A stretch of 64,000 nucleotides of DNA from Pedobacter cryoconitis (GTDB lineage: Bacteria > Bacteroidota > Bacteroidia > Sphingobacteriales > Sphingobacteriaceae), in the NCBI GenBank assembly GCA_019352875.1, contig JAAAFW010000015.1:1278452-1342451 (forward strand), given 5' to 3'. Position 1 is the first letter of the stretch, and each line of letters starts with the position of its first letter. A model generated the notes under the pieces. It searched no databases. It was not told the DNA's origin and saw only the letters and a program-made list of their open reading frames with translations. The position numbers and the translations under genes were made by a program. This document shows positions 1 to 8,291 of this stretch, piece by piece.

Positions 1-1214
1 CCGTCAGGTCCTTGCGCAATACCCATAGGACGGTGCTTATAAGGACCTTTAGGATTGGCAAAATCTACCCCTGCAAAATTATCAGCAAATATTTCCCATG
101 GCCCTGATGGCTTTCCATTTAGAAAAGGTACAAAAGCAACTAAGTAACCCTTGTTCAATGACTGTGATTGACCGTGAAAAACGATGAAGGCTCCGTTTTT
201 GTATCTCTCCGGAAACATATTGCCGGTGTAAAACAACAGGTCGTTGGGCGCAAGGTGTGCCGGGAAATCTGCAACAGGAGCGAGGTATTTGTTTTCAACG
301 AATTTTTTTCCATCGCCGCCATATTCAGGCGCTACAATATTTTTATGCAGAAATGGATCGTAGTAAACATAAGGCCAACCGGCATCGGAACCCTTACTCA
401 GTTCATATAGCGTTTCTGCAGGTAGTGTTTTTTCTTGTTCCTCTGTATATAGTTTAGGAAATTTTTCCTTCAGTCCACCACGTCCATGAGGAGCTACAAA
501 AAGTGATTTTGTAACGTTGTTCCAATCCAGTCCTACCACATTTTTTAGTCCTTTAGCATAATGAACCGAATTAGAATAGCTTTGGTTGAGTTTATCTGTG
601 TTGAATTGCCAGATTCCACCTACTGAGTCGAGTAATTTACAGTTGGTTAAGCCATTACCTGCAGCGTCTGTGCAAGTCTCGTCATAAGAGCCAATGGCAA
701 CATATAGGTTATTGTCATTATCTAGAGCTATGCTTTTTGCATTGTCTCTCCCTTTGTCTACCAGACCCTGAACTAATACTTCTGTTTTAGCAGTATCGAT
801 TACTTGCCCCTGCGCATTTAGCTCGTACTTATACACGGCGCTATTGGAAGATGAATACAATTTATTACCCTGTATGCGGATCCCGGTACCGGGATAATTA
901 GCAAATCCCATAGTTTTGTCCATTTTTCCATCCTTGTCTGTGTCGCTTAAAAAAAGGATTCCATTTCCATTTTTCAGTTTACTTAGCTTTACATAAATAT
1001 CCCCGTTTTTGTTAACGGCGAGATGGCGTAAAGCACCTAGTGAATCTGCAACGACGCTGGCAGAAAAGCCATCGGGCAATATAAGTTCTTTTGCTGCGCT
1101 ATCTGTAGCGTTATTTGAAGCCGTGTCCTGAGGTGCTGTTTGGCAGCTTGTGAAGAGTAGCATACCTAGCAGGTACGCAAAACCTTTTCCACAGTAGTTT
1201 ACTGTATTATTCAT
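1..1214 (-). CDS. PQQ-dependent sugar (sorbosone-type) dehydrogenase lipoprotein, 3' end outside window
   Basis: The reading frame runs from an ATG at 1214 off the left window edge, so about 404 residues are visible and the C-terminus is missing. The N-terminus has a short hydrophobic segment ending in FTSC, a lipobox-like site, so I infer an outer-membrane or periplasmic lipoprotein. Beta-propeller repeats typical of glucose/sorbosone dehydrogenases follow, with segments such as AVNKNGDIYVKL, GSDAGWPYVYYDP and RPMGIAQGPDG near the cut end. The family oxidises sugars or sugar-like aldoses with PQQ in the periplasm. The substrate cannot be told from sequence. It appears monocistronic and divergent from the 1855 gene. 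Confidence 0.85.
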   Translation of the reverse strand, partial: MNNTVNYCGKGFAYLLGMLLFTSCQTAPQDTASNNATDSAAKELILPDGFSASVVADSLGALRHLAVNKNGDIYVKLSKLKNGNGILFLSDTDKDGKMDKTMGFANYPGTGIRIQGNKLYSSSNSAVYKYELNAQGQVIDTAKTEVLVQGLVDKGRDNAKSIALDNDNNLYVAIGSYDETCTDAAGNGLTNCKLLDSVGGIWQFNTDKLNQSYSNSVHYAKGLKNVVGLDWNNVTKSLFVAPHGRGGLKEKFPKLYTEEQEKTLPAETLYELSKGSDAGWPYVYYDPFLHKNIVAPEYGGDGKKFVENKYLAPVADFPAHLAPNDLLFYTGNMFPERYKNGAFIVFHGQSQSLNKGYLVAFVPFLNGKPSGPWEIFADNFAGVDFANPKGPYKHRPMGIAQGPD

Positions 1215-1507
1215 GTGTAATTGTTCCAGTGATTTTGGAGTTATCGGTTTATATTGGTTAATATTTTGATCCCGTCAACTGTACGGATTCAGCTCTAAAG
1301 TAGCAATAAAAAATTCTAAAAAAAGAAGATGGAACGATAATACTGATCATTTACCATTTAACAAATGGAGATGTTAAATCTTGAAATAATATGTTAAGTT
1401 AATCCTTAGACAGCTCGTAATCTTTATTTGCAGCCTTGTACTAAAAAATATCATCTGGCTTTTTCTTTTGGTAGTATTTACAAGTAAATTCTCTGAGTTA
1501 TTTGATT

Positions 1508-1651
1508 ATGCTGGCTATGAATGAGCTGCGACTACAAAGAGAAATTCGAGATGTTGAGAGCCCTATGATTGAACTTTACCCTGGATTTCGATATACTATA
1601 TACTTGGCTGTAGATGATAATACTCCGTGTCTTCAGCTATCAAAAAAATAA
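1508..1651 (+). CDS. Possible 47-aa protein, unrecognised
   Basis: An ATG-started frame of 47 codons begins MLAMNELRLQREIRDVESPM and ends LQLSKK. It has a charged N-terminal helix-like part and a more hydrophobic centre. No family is recognised and no ribosome-binding site is obvious. It could be chance coding in an intergenic region; the inverted repeat just downstream (1673-1716) could then be its terminator or an operator of the next gene. Confidence 0.2.
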   Translation: MLAMNELRLQREIRDVESPMIELYPGFRYTIYLAVDDNTPCLQLSKK

Positions 1652-1672
1652 AATATTGATTAATAGATAATT

Positions 1673-1716
1673 ATTATTAACTTCATGTGTGGTGCTGGTT
1701 ATCTGAAGTTAATAAT
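1673..1716. repeat. 13-bp perfect inverted repeat
   Basis: ATTATTAACTTCA at 1673-1685 is the exact reverse complement of 1704-1716, with an 18-nt loop. No T-run follows on the plus strand, so it is not a classical terminator. It sits about 140 bp upstream of the 1855 gene and could be a regulator binding site. Confidence 0.55.
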
Positions 1717-1854
1717 GTTGTGCCTGGCTACCGGCATAAATCTGGTTGATAGGAAGCTAATCGACCAATAAGAGGTTAGGAGGAACTTAAGCATTCTGAT
1801 TCATTAAATATTATGAGCGTTAAATATTTCACACCATCTGTAATAAATTGATAT

Positions 1855-4287
1855 ATGTATAAGATGTTCCTGCTTCTCGCATTTTTTCTATCTAATCTGG
1901 CAGTGCAGGCACAATCCATTGATACTGCATTATTAAAAGAGAAGTTTCATTTTTTCAGTAAAAGACATTCCTCAACATCCTTATTCCTGCATATTGACAA
2001 ATCCATTTATACAAATAATGAAAAAATATGGTTTGGTGCTTATTTGATTGATACTCCCCAAAATCAGGCAAATCATAACCTGTTAAGTGTATTCCTGGTC
2101 GCGGAAAATCGCCGAAAGATCGAGCTGGACGGTAAATTTAAAATGGAGAAGGGGGTGAGTTCAGGTAGCTTACGCCTGCCGGATACGATTCCGCCGGGAA
2201 GTTATCAGCTGTTGAGTTATACAAATGTTCTGGACAACAGTGGAACTCCGGTCGCTCAGTTTTCTGTACCAATTGAAATTAAAAGTATCACACAACAAAG
2301 TTTCACCAGTCAACTTACCTTATTAGATTCTATCCCCCGTAATGGTATGGTGAGGGTTAAGGTAGATGTGCAGGCTAAAGCTGGTCAGGCATCAGACAAA
2401 AATTTACCTGTTGTAAACTATAGTGCCGGCAAAGATTATGTGCATTCTGCCATATTAAAAAGTAATGATTTAATTATCGAAGTACCTGTTGAACAACTTA
2501 CACAAACCAAACCAACTTTGTTCGCTAAAGTAAGTTATAAAAATCAGATTCAGCATTTGAGTATCGGCTTACCTGAAATTGATAAAAAGCGTATTGATAT
2601 CAAATTTTTTCCGGAAGGCGGTAACCTATCTAATGATTTGCCCGGCCATGTGGCATGGAAAGCTAAAACAACTCAGGGAGGCCCTATAGCTGTAGTCGGT
2701 TTATTGTTAAAGGATGGTGAAGTTATTGATACTGTCGAAACCAACAGTTACGGCATGGGTAGTTTTCAGCTTATACCTGATGCTGAAAGTGTCTATGCGT
2801 TAAAGATTCGCTCTGGTGGATATTTACAGAGCGACACCGTGTTTGCTTTGCCTAAATCCAGACTAAATTATTTGCAGTTACATTTACCTAAGGCTATCGT
2901 TAATGATACTTTGAGTGTTAGAATTTATAGTCTTCAAAGCAAACCTGTTCAAATTATAATCCATAATTATAAAAAGGATTATGCCGTTTTCAAGACACCG
3001 GGTTTACCTACTTTAAGTACGATCCAGCTTCCACTGGATGGACTACCAAAAGGTTTAAGTACGATCACCATCCTTGACGAAGCAGGACGACCATTGGCGG
3101 AACGTCTTTTTTTCGCGCACTATGATAAAAGCATCAGCACTGCCGTACATACTGAAAAAGCTATCTATGGTAAAAATGATACTGTTAAGGTGAAAATAAA
3201 AATGGTTGATCATCTTGAAAAACCCATACAGGGAGCCTTTTCCGCTGCAGTTGTGCAGGATAACCGGATCCGTGTAAATTTCGCAGATATTGAAACATCT
3301 GTTTACCTCAACCGTAACCTGGGTATGTTACCCGCTGACCCATTGGGTAAGGGGTTTAAAAATAAAGATTACCTCGAAAACATGCTGCTAATCAAAGGAT
3401 GGCGCAGGTATACCTGGCAGGATTTGTTGGACACGAAGGCTGAAGACACCCTTCAGCATCATCAGACATTGCAAATAGGGGGTAATGTGAAATTGCGTAA
3501 CAAACCTTTAAAATCTCCTGTTAAGGTGCTTGCTATGAATAGTGAGGGTGTGGCTATCATCGAAAGTGAGAATAATGGATCTTTCAGTCTCCACGCTGAT
3601 CAGCTTATAACCAGGGATGGTGATAAGGTCAAACTAATGATCAATGGAACCCATGAACGAAAGTATCAGATTGATATCAATGATCCATATAATCAAATGA
3701 ATAGCAGACTGGCGGAACAGCTTGAAACGAGCTATACCAATGTGGTGATAGATAATTCCAATACTTCGGTCCAGGAGTTAAAGGGACTCCAGCACAGCAT
3801 CAATCTGCAAACTGTGAACATCGAGGCTGGTAAAAGAAACAGTTCTATAAATGGATATCATGGCGGGCCAGGGGCTAACGCATGCGGCGACTATGTAGAT
3901 GAATATGGCCATTTTAACTATGAGCGAACGGTAAATAGATTTAAGCCAATAATTGGAAAGCTTTATTGGAAGAGAACTGATTTAGAAGGACCTTATTTCA
4001 AAGTAGAGGCATTGATTTATAATGGCTGTACCGCTGAAGATAAAGTTGAAGGCTTTGTTATGAACGGTATTGGTGGTGGTAAGGAATATTACGATAGTGA
4101 AGAAGAAAAGAGCGATAATCCTCATCGTTCTACGATTTACTGGCAATCAGGCCTTATTACAGATGCAGCCGGAGAAGCGGAACTCAAATTCACTACTGGA
4201 GATTTGACCGATAATTTTAGAATTGTTGTTCAGGGAATCACAACTGATAATCTTATATCGGGCCATGGGATGGTTACGGTTAAATAA
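1855..4287 (+). CDS. Large exported macroglobulin-like (MG2-type) protein
   Basis: This 810-aa protein starts with a signal peptide (hydrophobic residues 3-18, cleavage near VQAQ). The segment at about 44-65 (LFLHIDKSIYTNNEKIWFG) matches the MG2-like start of Bacteroidota macroglobulin/carboxypeptidase-regulatory-like proteins. A second MG-like start (FFPEGGNLSNDLPGHVAW) lies near residue 253. The middle and C-terminal thirds look like beta-sandwich repeats. No TonB plug or barrel is seen and the protein ends in a beta strand (HGMVTVK). These proteins are surface or periplasmic and often accompany TonB systems. Their substrate is unknown. The gene stands alone, 131 bp before the desaturase. 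Confidence 0.7.
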   Translation: MYKMFLLLAFFLSNLAVQAQSIDTALLKEKFHFFSKRHSSTSLFLHIDKSIYTNNEKIWFGAYLIDTPQNQANHNLLSVFLVAENRRKIELDGKFKMEKGVSSGSLRLPDTIPPGSYQLLSYTNVLDNSGTPVAQFSVPIEIKSITQQSFTSQLTLLDSIPRNGMVRVKVDVQAKAGQASDKNLPVVNYSAGKDYVHSAILKSNDLIIEVPVEQLTQTKPTLFAKVSYKNQIQHLSIGLPEIDKKRIDIKFFPEGGNLSNDLPGHVAWKAKTTQGGPIAVVGLLLKDGEVIDTVETNSYGMGSFQLIPDAESVYALKIRSGGYLQSDTVFALPKSRLNYLQLHLPKAIVNDTLSVRIYSLQSKPVQIIIHNYKKDYAVFKTPGLPTLSTIQLPLDGLPKGLSTITILDEAGRPLAERLFFAHYDKSISTAVHTEKAIYGKNDTVKVKIKMVDHLEKPIQGAFSAAVVQDNRIRVNFADIETSVYLNRNLGMLPADPLGKGFKNKDYLENMLLIKGWRRYTWQDLLDTKAEDTLQHHQTLQIGGNVKLRNKPLKSPVKVLAMNSEGVAIIESENNGSFSLHADQLITRDGDKVKLMINGTHERKYQIDINDPYNQMNSRLAEQLETSYTNVVIDNSNTSVQELKGLQHSINLQTVNIEAGKRNSSINGYHGGPGANACGDYVDEYGHFNYERTVNRFKPIIGKLYWKRTDLEGPYFKVEALIYNGCTAEDKVEGFVMNGIGGGKEYYDSEEEKSDNPHRSTIYWQSGLITDAAGEAELKFTTGDLTDNFRIVVQGITTDNLISGHGMVTVK

Positions 4288-4417
4288 TATCTAGACCAAC
4301 AATGCGTTATAAGAGTGAAAAGCCGGTAAATTGCCGGAATTATAACCCTTCTTTTTATTCCAACACCCGATTCTGGCACATCTGTTTGTTCGCGTAAAGT
4401 AGATCAAACATGATCAT

Positions 4418-5506
4418 ATGTCACAAAAATTAAAATTTTCATCGGCTCCCAGTCCTCATTTTTATGCAACTATTAGGGCTAGAGTAGAGCAGTTTTTTAA
4501 CCAACATGAGTTGAGCCGGAATGCAAATGCTCACATGTGGGGAAAGACTGTGTTTTTCTTAACTGGTTTCGTCGGACTTTATATCATTATACTTTCCGGG
4601 GTAACGCCCACCTGGCTGCTTTTGCCACTTGCAGGGGCGCTTGGTATGTTTAGTGCGTTTGTCGGCTTTAACGTTTGTCATGATGCGATTCATGGTGCGC
4701 TTTCTGGAAATAAGAAAGTGAACAAGCTGTTTGGGTTCATTTTCAATCTGATCGGTGCTAATCCTTACGTATGGAGCATTACCCACAATGTGGTGCATCA
4801 TACTTATACCAATATTCCTGGACATGATGAAGACATAGAGGTGGCTCCCGGTTTGATTCGGATCGCAGAGGAAGACGAAGTAAATGCTATACAGAGGTTT
4901 CAGCATTGGTATGCTTTTCCGCTTTACAGCCTTGCATCTCTGTCATGGGTCTTTCGAAAAGATTATGTGAAGTTTTTCCAAAAGAAGATTGGTGCACATC
5001 AAAACATACACCCTAAGCTGGAGTATTTCAACTTATTTTTTTATAAAGCCTTATACTATTTCCTGTTTATTGTACTACCATTATTAGTCCTGGACGTTAG
5101 CTGGTGGCAGTTTGTTATTGGTTTTCTGGTTTTACATATTACTGAAGGTTTAACCATGGGACTGGTATTTCAGCTGGCGCATGTAGTAGAAGGCACTAGC
5201 TTTCCTTTGCCTAATGACAGCAATTGCATGGAGGAAGCCTGGGCTGAGCACCAAATGCGGACAACTGCAAATTTTGCAACTCATAACAAGGTGGCTGCGT
5301 TTTTCCTTGGCGGATTAAACCGCCAGATTGAGCATCATTTGTTTCCTAAAGTCTGCCATATACATTACGGGGAAATTTCGCTTATCGTGAAGCAGACTGC
5401 ATTAGAGTTCAATTTACCCTACATTGAAAACAAAACTTTCTTTTCTGCCTTGCGTTCACATTTTGTAACGCTCAAAAGGTTTGGGAAAGAGGCAGAGAAA
5501 GTTTAG
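4418..5506 (+). CDS. Acyl-CoA/acyl-lipid front-end fatty acid desaturase
   Basis: This 362-aa integral membrane di-iron enzyme has all three histidine boxes: HDAIH (88-92), HNVVHH (123-128) and QIEHH (303-307). The Q-for-H change in the third box is typical of front-end (delta-5/6, linoleoyl-type) desaturases. Hydrophobic segments lie at about 45-85, 165-180 and 205-255. Family members introduce a double bond into membrane fatty acids using O2 and reduced ferredoxin or cytochrome b5; no fused cytochrome b5 domain is present here. Length and motifs indicate an intact gene. It is probably transcribed alone. Confidence 0.9.
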   Translation: MSQKLKFSSAPSPHFYATIRARVEQFFNQHELSRNANAHMWGKTVFFLTGFVGLYIIILSGVTPTWLLLPLAGALGMFSAFVGFNVCHDAIHGALSGNKKVNKLFGFIFNLIGANPYVWSITHNVVHHTYTNIPGHDEDIEVAPGLIRIAEEDEVNAIQRFQHWYAFPLYSLASLSWVFRKDYVKFFQKKIGAHQNIHPKLEYFNLFFYKALYYFLFIVLPLLVLDVSWWQFVIGFLVLHITEGLTMGLVFQLAHVVEGTSFPLPNDSNCMEEAWAEHQMRTTANFATHNKVAAFFLGGLNRQIEHHLFPKVCHIHYGEISLIVKQTALEFNLPYIENKTFFSALRSHFVTLKRFGKEAEKV

Positions 5507-5950
5507 ATCTTAAAATGAATGGCTTGCTCCGATTTGGATTTATAGCGAAACAGAGATTAGTCTGCTTCGCTAATTTATTCCAAAAACCGGTTAATTGGAA
5601 AACTGTCTGATGGAGAATTATGTAGTGGTATTTGAAATCCAAGTTAAAAACTCACCTTTCAAAATATTAACGTGGTAAACAGCAGGGGCAGCTGAAGCCA
5701 GAATCGTCGTCATCATCTTCATAATTTGATAGAGAGAAATTTTCTGCCGATTGCAATATATTTCCAGTTACAGTGTTATGGACAGATTCATTTAAAGACG
5801 ATATACTTAAAGTATCTGGCAGCTGTCCAGAGTTCCATAGCTGTCCGGTAACCTTATTCTCGATCGGAGCAAAGTATAGGAAGTACGCATAGTACTTTTG
5901 TAATGGCTGAAATAAAAAACACCCATAACATTAGCTTTTAACAGGGGAGG
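5507..5950. other. Intergenic region, 444 bp
   Basis: This gap lies between the desaturase and the convergent HxlR gene. Its only notable content is a start-less open frame on the minus strand (5668-5930), listed separately. No RNA gene or strong terminator is seen. Confidence 0.5.
5668..5930 (-). pseudogene. Start-less open frame with acidic, Cys-rich C-terminus
   Basis: The minus strand is open for 87 codons from a stop at 5931-5933 to TAA at 5668-5670, with no ATG, GTG or early TTG. The translation looks protein-like: an aromatic hydrophobic start (QKYYAYFLYFAP), a polar Ser/Asn-rich middle, then five Asp in a row and the end SGFSCPCCLPR. It may be the 3' remnant of a gene, or chance. No family is recognised. 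Confidence 0.3.
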
Positions 5951-6310
5951 TTACAAAGGATCACTAACAAACTCACCCTTTTCTGCGACAAGTCCTTTTC
6001 CCCAGTCACTAACGGCTTCCATAACCGGAATGAATGTTATTCCTAGATCTGTTAACCTGTAAATTACTTTTACGGGTGGTTTGGTACCATATACTTTCCG
6101 TGAAATTAATCCGTCTTTTTCTAATTGCTTTAACTGCAGACTCAACGTCATTTCTGTAATGGTCGATATTTCTTTCCGAAGTTCGTTATACCTTTTTTCT
6201 CCATTTCTAAGGTAATAGAGTATAACCGCTTTCCATTTACCTCCAACCAGATCCATGGCAAGACTTACTGCGCATGGATATAATTTCGAGTTGAATTTTA
6301 CATAGTTCAT
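5951..6310 (-). CDS. HxlR-family winged-helix transcriptional regulator
   Basis: This 119-aa protein starts at ATG 6310 (an upstream in-frame TTG at 6325 is less likely). It is a typical single-domain HxlR/MarR-like winged helix with the Cys and GGKWK block (YPCAVSLAMDLVGGKWK), a helix-turn-helix around YNELRKEISTITEMTLSLQL, and the wing followed by YRLTDLG. HxlR proteins are usually thiol- or electrophile-responsive regulators of an adjacent reductase. Here the adjacent divergent gene is an NAD(P)H quinone reductase 85 bp away, and the shared interval holds a near-perfect palindrome (6378-6396), so it probably controls that gene and itself. Confidence 0.9.
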   Translation of the reverse strand: MNYVKFNSKLYPCAVSLAMDLVGGKWKAVILYYLRNGEKRYNELRKEISTITEMTLSLQLKQLEKDGLISRKVYGTKPPVKVIYRLTDLGITFIPVMEAVSDWGKGLVAEKGEFVSDPL

Positions 6311-6360
6311 AAGTACAATTTTCAACCTATCTACCTTGATAGTTATTGCAAATATAACAC

Positions 6361-6396
6361 ACTATAAATACTTTTGGTACTATAAATTTTATAGTA
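6361..6396. promoter_or_regulatory. Probable HxlR operator (19-bp palindrome plus extra half-site)
   Basis: A 9-bp arm TACTATAAA, a single central T, and the exact complement TTTATAGTA occupy 6378-6396. An additional ACTATAAA half-site lies 18 bp upstream at 6361-6368. The palindrome touches the start codon of the reductase at 6396 and lies between the divergent HxlR and reductase genes. Repression by HxlR is inferred from position and symmetry. Confidence 0.6.
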
Positions 6397-6980
6397 TGAC
6401 ATTGATTATTTTAGCACATCCAAAATTCAATAACTCTTTTGCGAGCAAAACGATTATTGAAGAATTACGAAATAGCGAATTAGATTTAGAAATCAGGGAC
6501 ATCCACAGCTTATATCCCGATTACAAAATCGACGTTAAAGTAGAACAAGAGGCCTTGTTGCGACATCAGACAATTGTGTTTCAATATCCGTTGTATTGGC
6601 TCAACGTTCCGGCAATTTTAAAACAATATATTGATGAGGTGTTTGAGTATCAGTTTGCTTATGGCACAGAAGGAGATAAGTTAAAAGGCAAAAATTTTAT
6701 GCTGAGTTTTACAGCGGGTGGGGCCGAAGAAGCATATCAGCTATCAGGAAAGCATCATTTGCGTATTTATGAGTTTTGCAAAAGCCTGGAGAATACTGCT
6801 TATTATGCCCAAATGAAGTACATCGATCCAATTTGTCTTTACGAGGTTTCGTTGACTGCGGGTTATAAAGAAGCTGATATTAAACGAGATGCAAAAGAAC
6901 ACGCCAAAACATTGATTGAAATTTTGACGGAATTGACTGATCAGCAAGATGAAAAGGAAGCTTTGAGCTTGATTGTTTAG
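6396..6980 (+). CDS. NAD(P)H:quinone oxidoreductase, flavodoxin-like fold (KefF/MdaB type)
   Basis: The true start is probably ATG 6396 (MTLIILAHPKFNNSFASK); an in-frame upstream start at 6336 would add 20 atypical residues. The 194-aa protein has the FMN/FAD-binding beginning LAHP..NSF, the FQYPLYWLNVPAILKQYIDEVF block and the FTAGG loop characteristic of the NAD(P)H dehydrogenase (quinone)/KefF group. Members catalyse two-electron reduction of quinones or other electrophiles in the cytoplasm. Regulation by the divergent HxlR protein is likely. No ribosome-binding site is visible because the operator palindrome occupies that position. Confidence 0.88.
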   Translation: MTLIILAHPKFNNSFASKTIIEELRNSELDLEIRDIHSLYPDYKIDVKVEQEALLRHQTIVFQYPLYWLNVPAILKQYIDEVFEYQFAYGTEGDKLKGKNFMLSFTAGGAEEAYQLSGKHHLRIYEFCKSLENTAYYAQMKYIDPICLYEVSLTAGYKEADIKRDAKEHAKTLIEILTELTDQQDEKEALSLIV

Positions 6981-7127
6981 TTACCACTCCTCATTCAACT
7001 GTATTATCATCTTGTTTTTGATCATTGAAATGGTTAACCTGTGCCGACTCCCTGAACAGGAATCTCATAAACCTGATAAATAAATTGGTCATCTGCAGAC
7101 GTAGTGTTTTAATTCTTTTTTTCATCT

Positions 7128-7835
7128 TTAACGTAACATGATACTGCCCCCATCTGCCATAATGGTTTGCCCGGTCATATACTGAGACGCGTCGCTTGCC
7201 AGAAAAACAACTATGGGGGCAATATCTTCCAGTTCTTTCGCCTCATCTACATGGTTTTCCCTCCACCACTTATAGTCTTCAGCCGCTGTGCCGGGACAAA
7301 TCACATTAATACGGATACCAGCATGTCCCCATTCTTTAGCAGCTGTTCTTGTTAAGCCGCGGATAGCTTCTTTATTCATTGCGCATGCTCCGTGATTCGG
7401 CACTCCTTCCAGACCGACGTCTGAGGCGAAATTGATAATCGTTCCCTTGGTTTTGGCCAGGTGTGTGTACGATGCACGCATTAATTTCCAGGTTGCCCAT
7501 AGACCCGTATTAAATGACAGATCTAAATCTGCTTGTTCAACATCCAATAATAATTTGGGTTTTGATGCCTGGGCATTATTGACCAGTATATGCAATTCAC
7601 CTCCAAAATTTTCTAATGCTTCGGTTAAAATACGTTCTTCCATTCCTACAGCTGTTATATCTGTTTTTAGGAATTTGGCTGCTGCCCCAAGCTCTTTCTC
7701 CAGCTCCAAACCTGCGTCCTCATTAATGTCTACAAAAAGTACGTTTGCTCCCTCTTTCACGAAATTTCGAACCAGGCCTTTTCCAATTCCCGCTGCTCCG
7801 CCTGTAATGATCGCTGTCTTGTCTTTTAATTGCAT
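7128..7835 (-). CDS. SDR-family oxidoreductase with Tyr-to-Cys change at the active site
   Basis: This 235-aa classical short-chain dehydrogenase has the cofactor motif TGGAAGIG (11-18), an NNAQ in place of NNAG near 86-89, and the catalytic Ser138 in INFAS. Thirteen residues after that Ser, where the catalytic Tyr of YxxxK stands, there is Cys151 (HGACAMNK, Lys155). The rest (PG at the substrate loop, GQTIMADGG near the end) is ordinary. An SDR without Tyr may be inactive, have altered chemistry, or be a binding protein. The gene is convergent with the quinone reductase and alone on its strand. Confidence 0.85.
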   Translation of the reverse strand: MQLKDKTAIITGGAAGIGKGLVRNFVKEGANVLFVDINEDAGLELEKELGAAAKFLKTDITAVGMEERILTEALENFGGELHILVNNAQASKPKLLLDVEQADLDLSFNTGLWATWKLMRASYTHLAKTKGTIINFASDVGLEGVPNHGACAMNKEAIRGLTRTAAKEWGHAGIRINVICPGTAAEDYKWWRENHVDEAKELEDIAPIVVFLASDASQYMTGQTIMADGGSIMLR

Positions 7836-8291
7836 ATTTAAGATTTATAAAATCTTTGAAAATGATTAGTAATATTCATGCTTACGATTATAAAAATAAG
7901 GCAAATATTATGCAGATTAAACCGTTCAAGCGCCCCAAAAGTCCGTATTTAGAGGATAAAGCAAATGAAACGGATTAAACCGATAGTGAACTAACCAAAT
8001 TAACCAGTGAAAAAAAGACGAAAATCAGCTGCTACGATCTCTAAAATGAAGTAGGATATCATGGTTTGATTTCTGGGGCAGATTGACAAACACTGACGGA
8101 GGGTAAGATTGGCAGAGTTCGCAACTGATTCCTTTTCCCTTGTAAAGTCACAAATTGTTAGCGTATATTTTTTGTGAGACAAATCTAAATTGTCCGAATA
8201 AAAAAACAATATTTGTTATTCGGACAATTCGTTATCAAAGGGTTTTTACGCTGATAATTGATGTGTAAACGAATGATAATTTTAATAGATA
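7836..8291. other. Intergenic region, 456 bp
   Basis: This is the divergent gap between the SDR and the AraC regulator. It contains a 14-bp perfect inverted repeat (8188-8229), listed separately. A 69-codon minus-strand frame at 8000-8209 overlaps that repeat and has no protein-like features. Nothing else is recognised. Confidence 0.5.
8188..8229. promoter_or_regulatory. 14-bp perfect inverted repeat upstream of AraC gene
   Basis: AATTGTCCGAATAA (8188-8201) is exactly complementary to 8216-8229, separated by a 14-nt AT-rich spacer. It ends 62 bp before the regulator's start codon. The perfect symmetry over two helical turns fits a dimeric regulator site; with no T-run on the plus strand it is less likely a terminator. 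Confidence 0.55.

Larger units (their letters stand above)
1215..1854. other. Intergenic region, 640 bp
   Basis: This AT-rich gap separates two divergent genes. It holds a small palindrome (CCATTTAACAAATGG, 1354-1368), a possible 47-codon ORF at 1508-1651 with no recognisable family, and a 13-bp perfect inverted repeat at 1673-1716. No RNA gene is recognised. The spacing fits two divergent promoters. Confidence 0.6.

Noticed and set aside
8000..8209. 69-codon frame upstream of the AraC gene
   Set aside because: It runs through the 14-bp inverted repeat and has no recognisable features.
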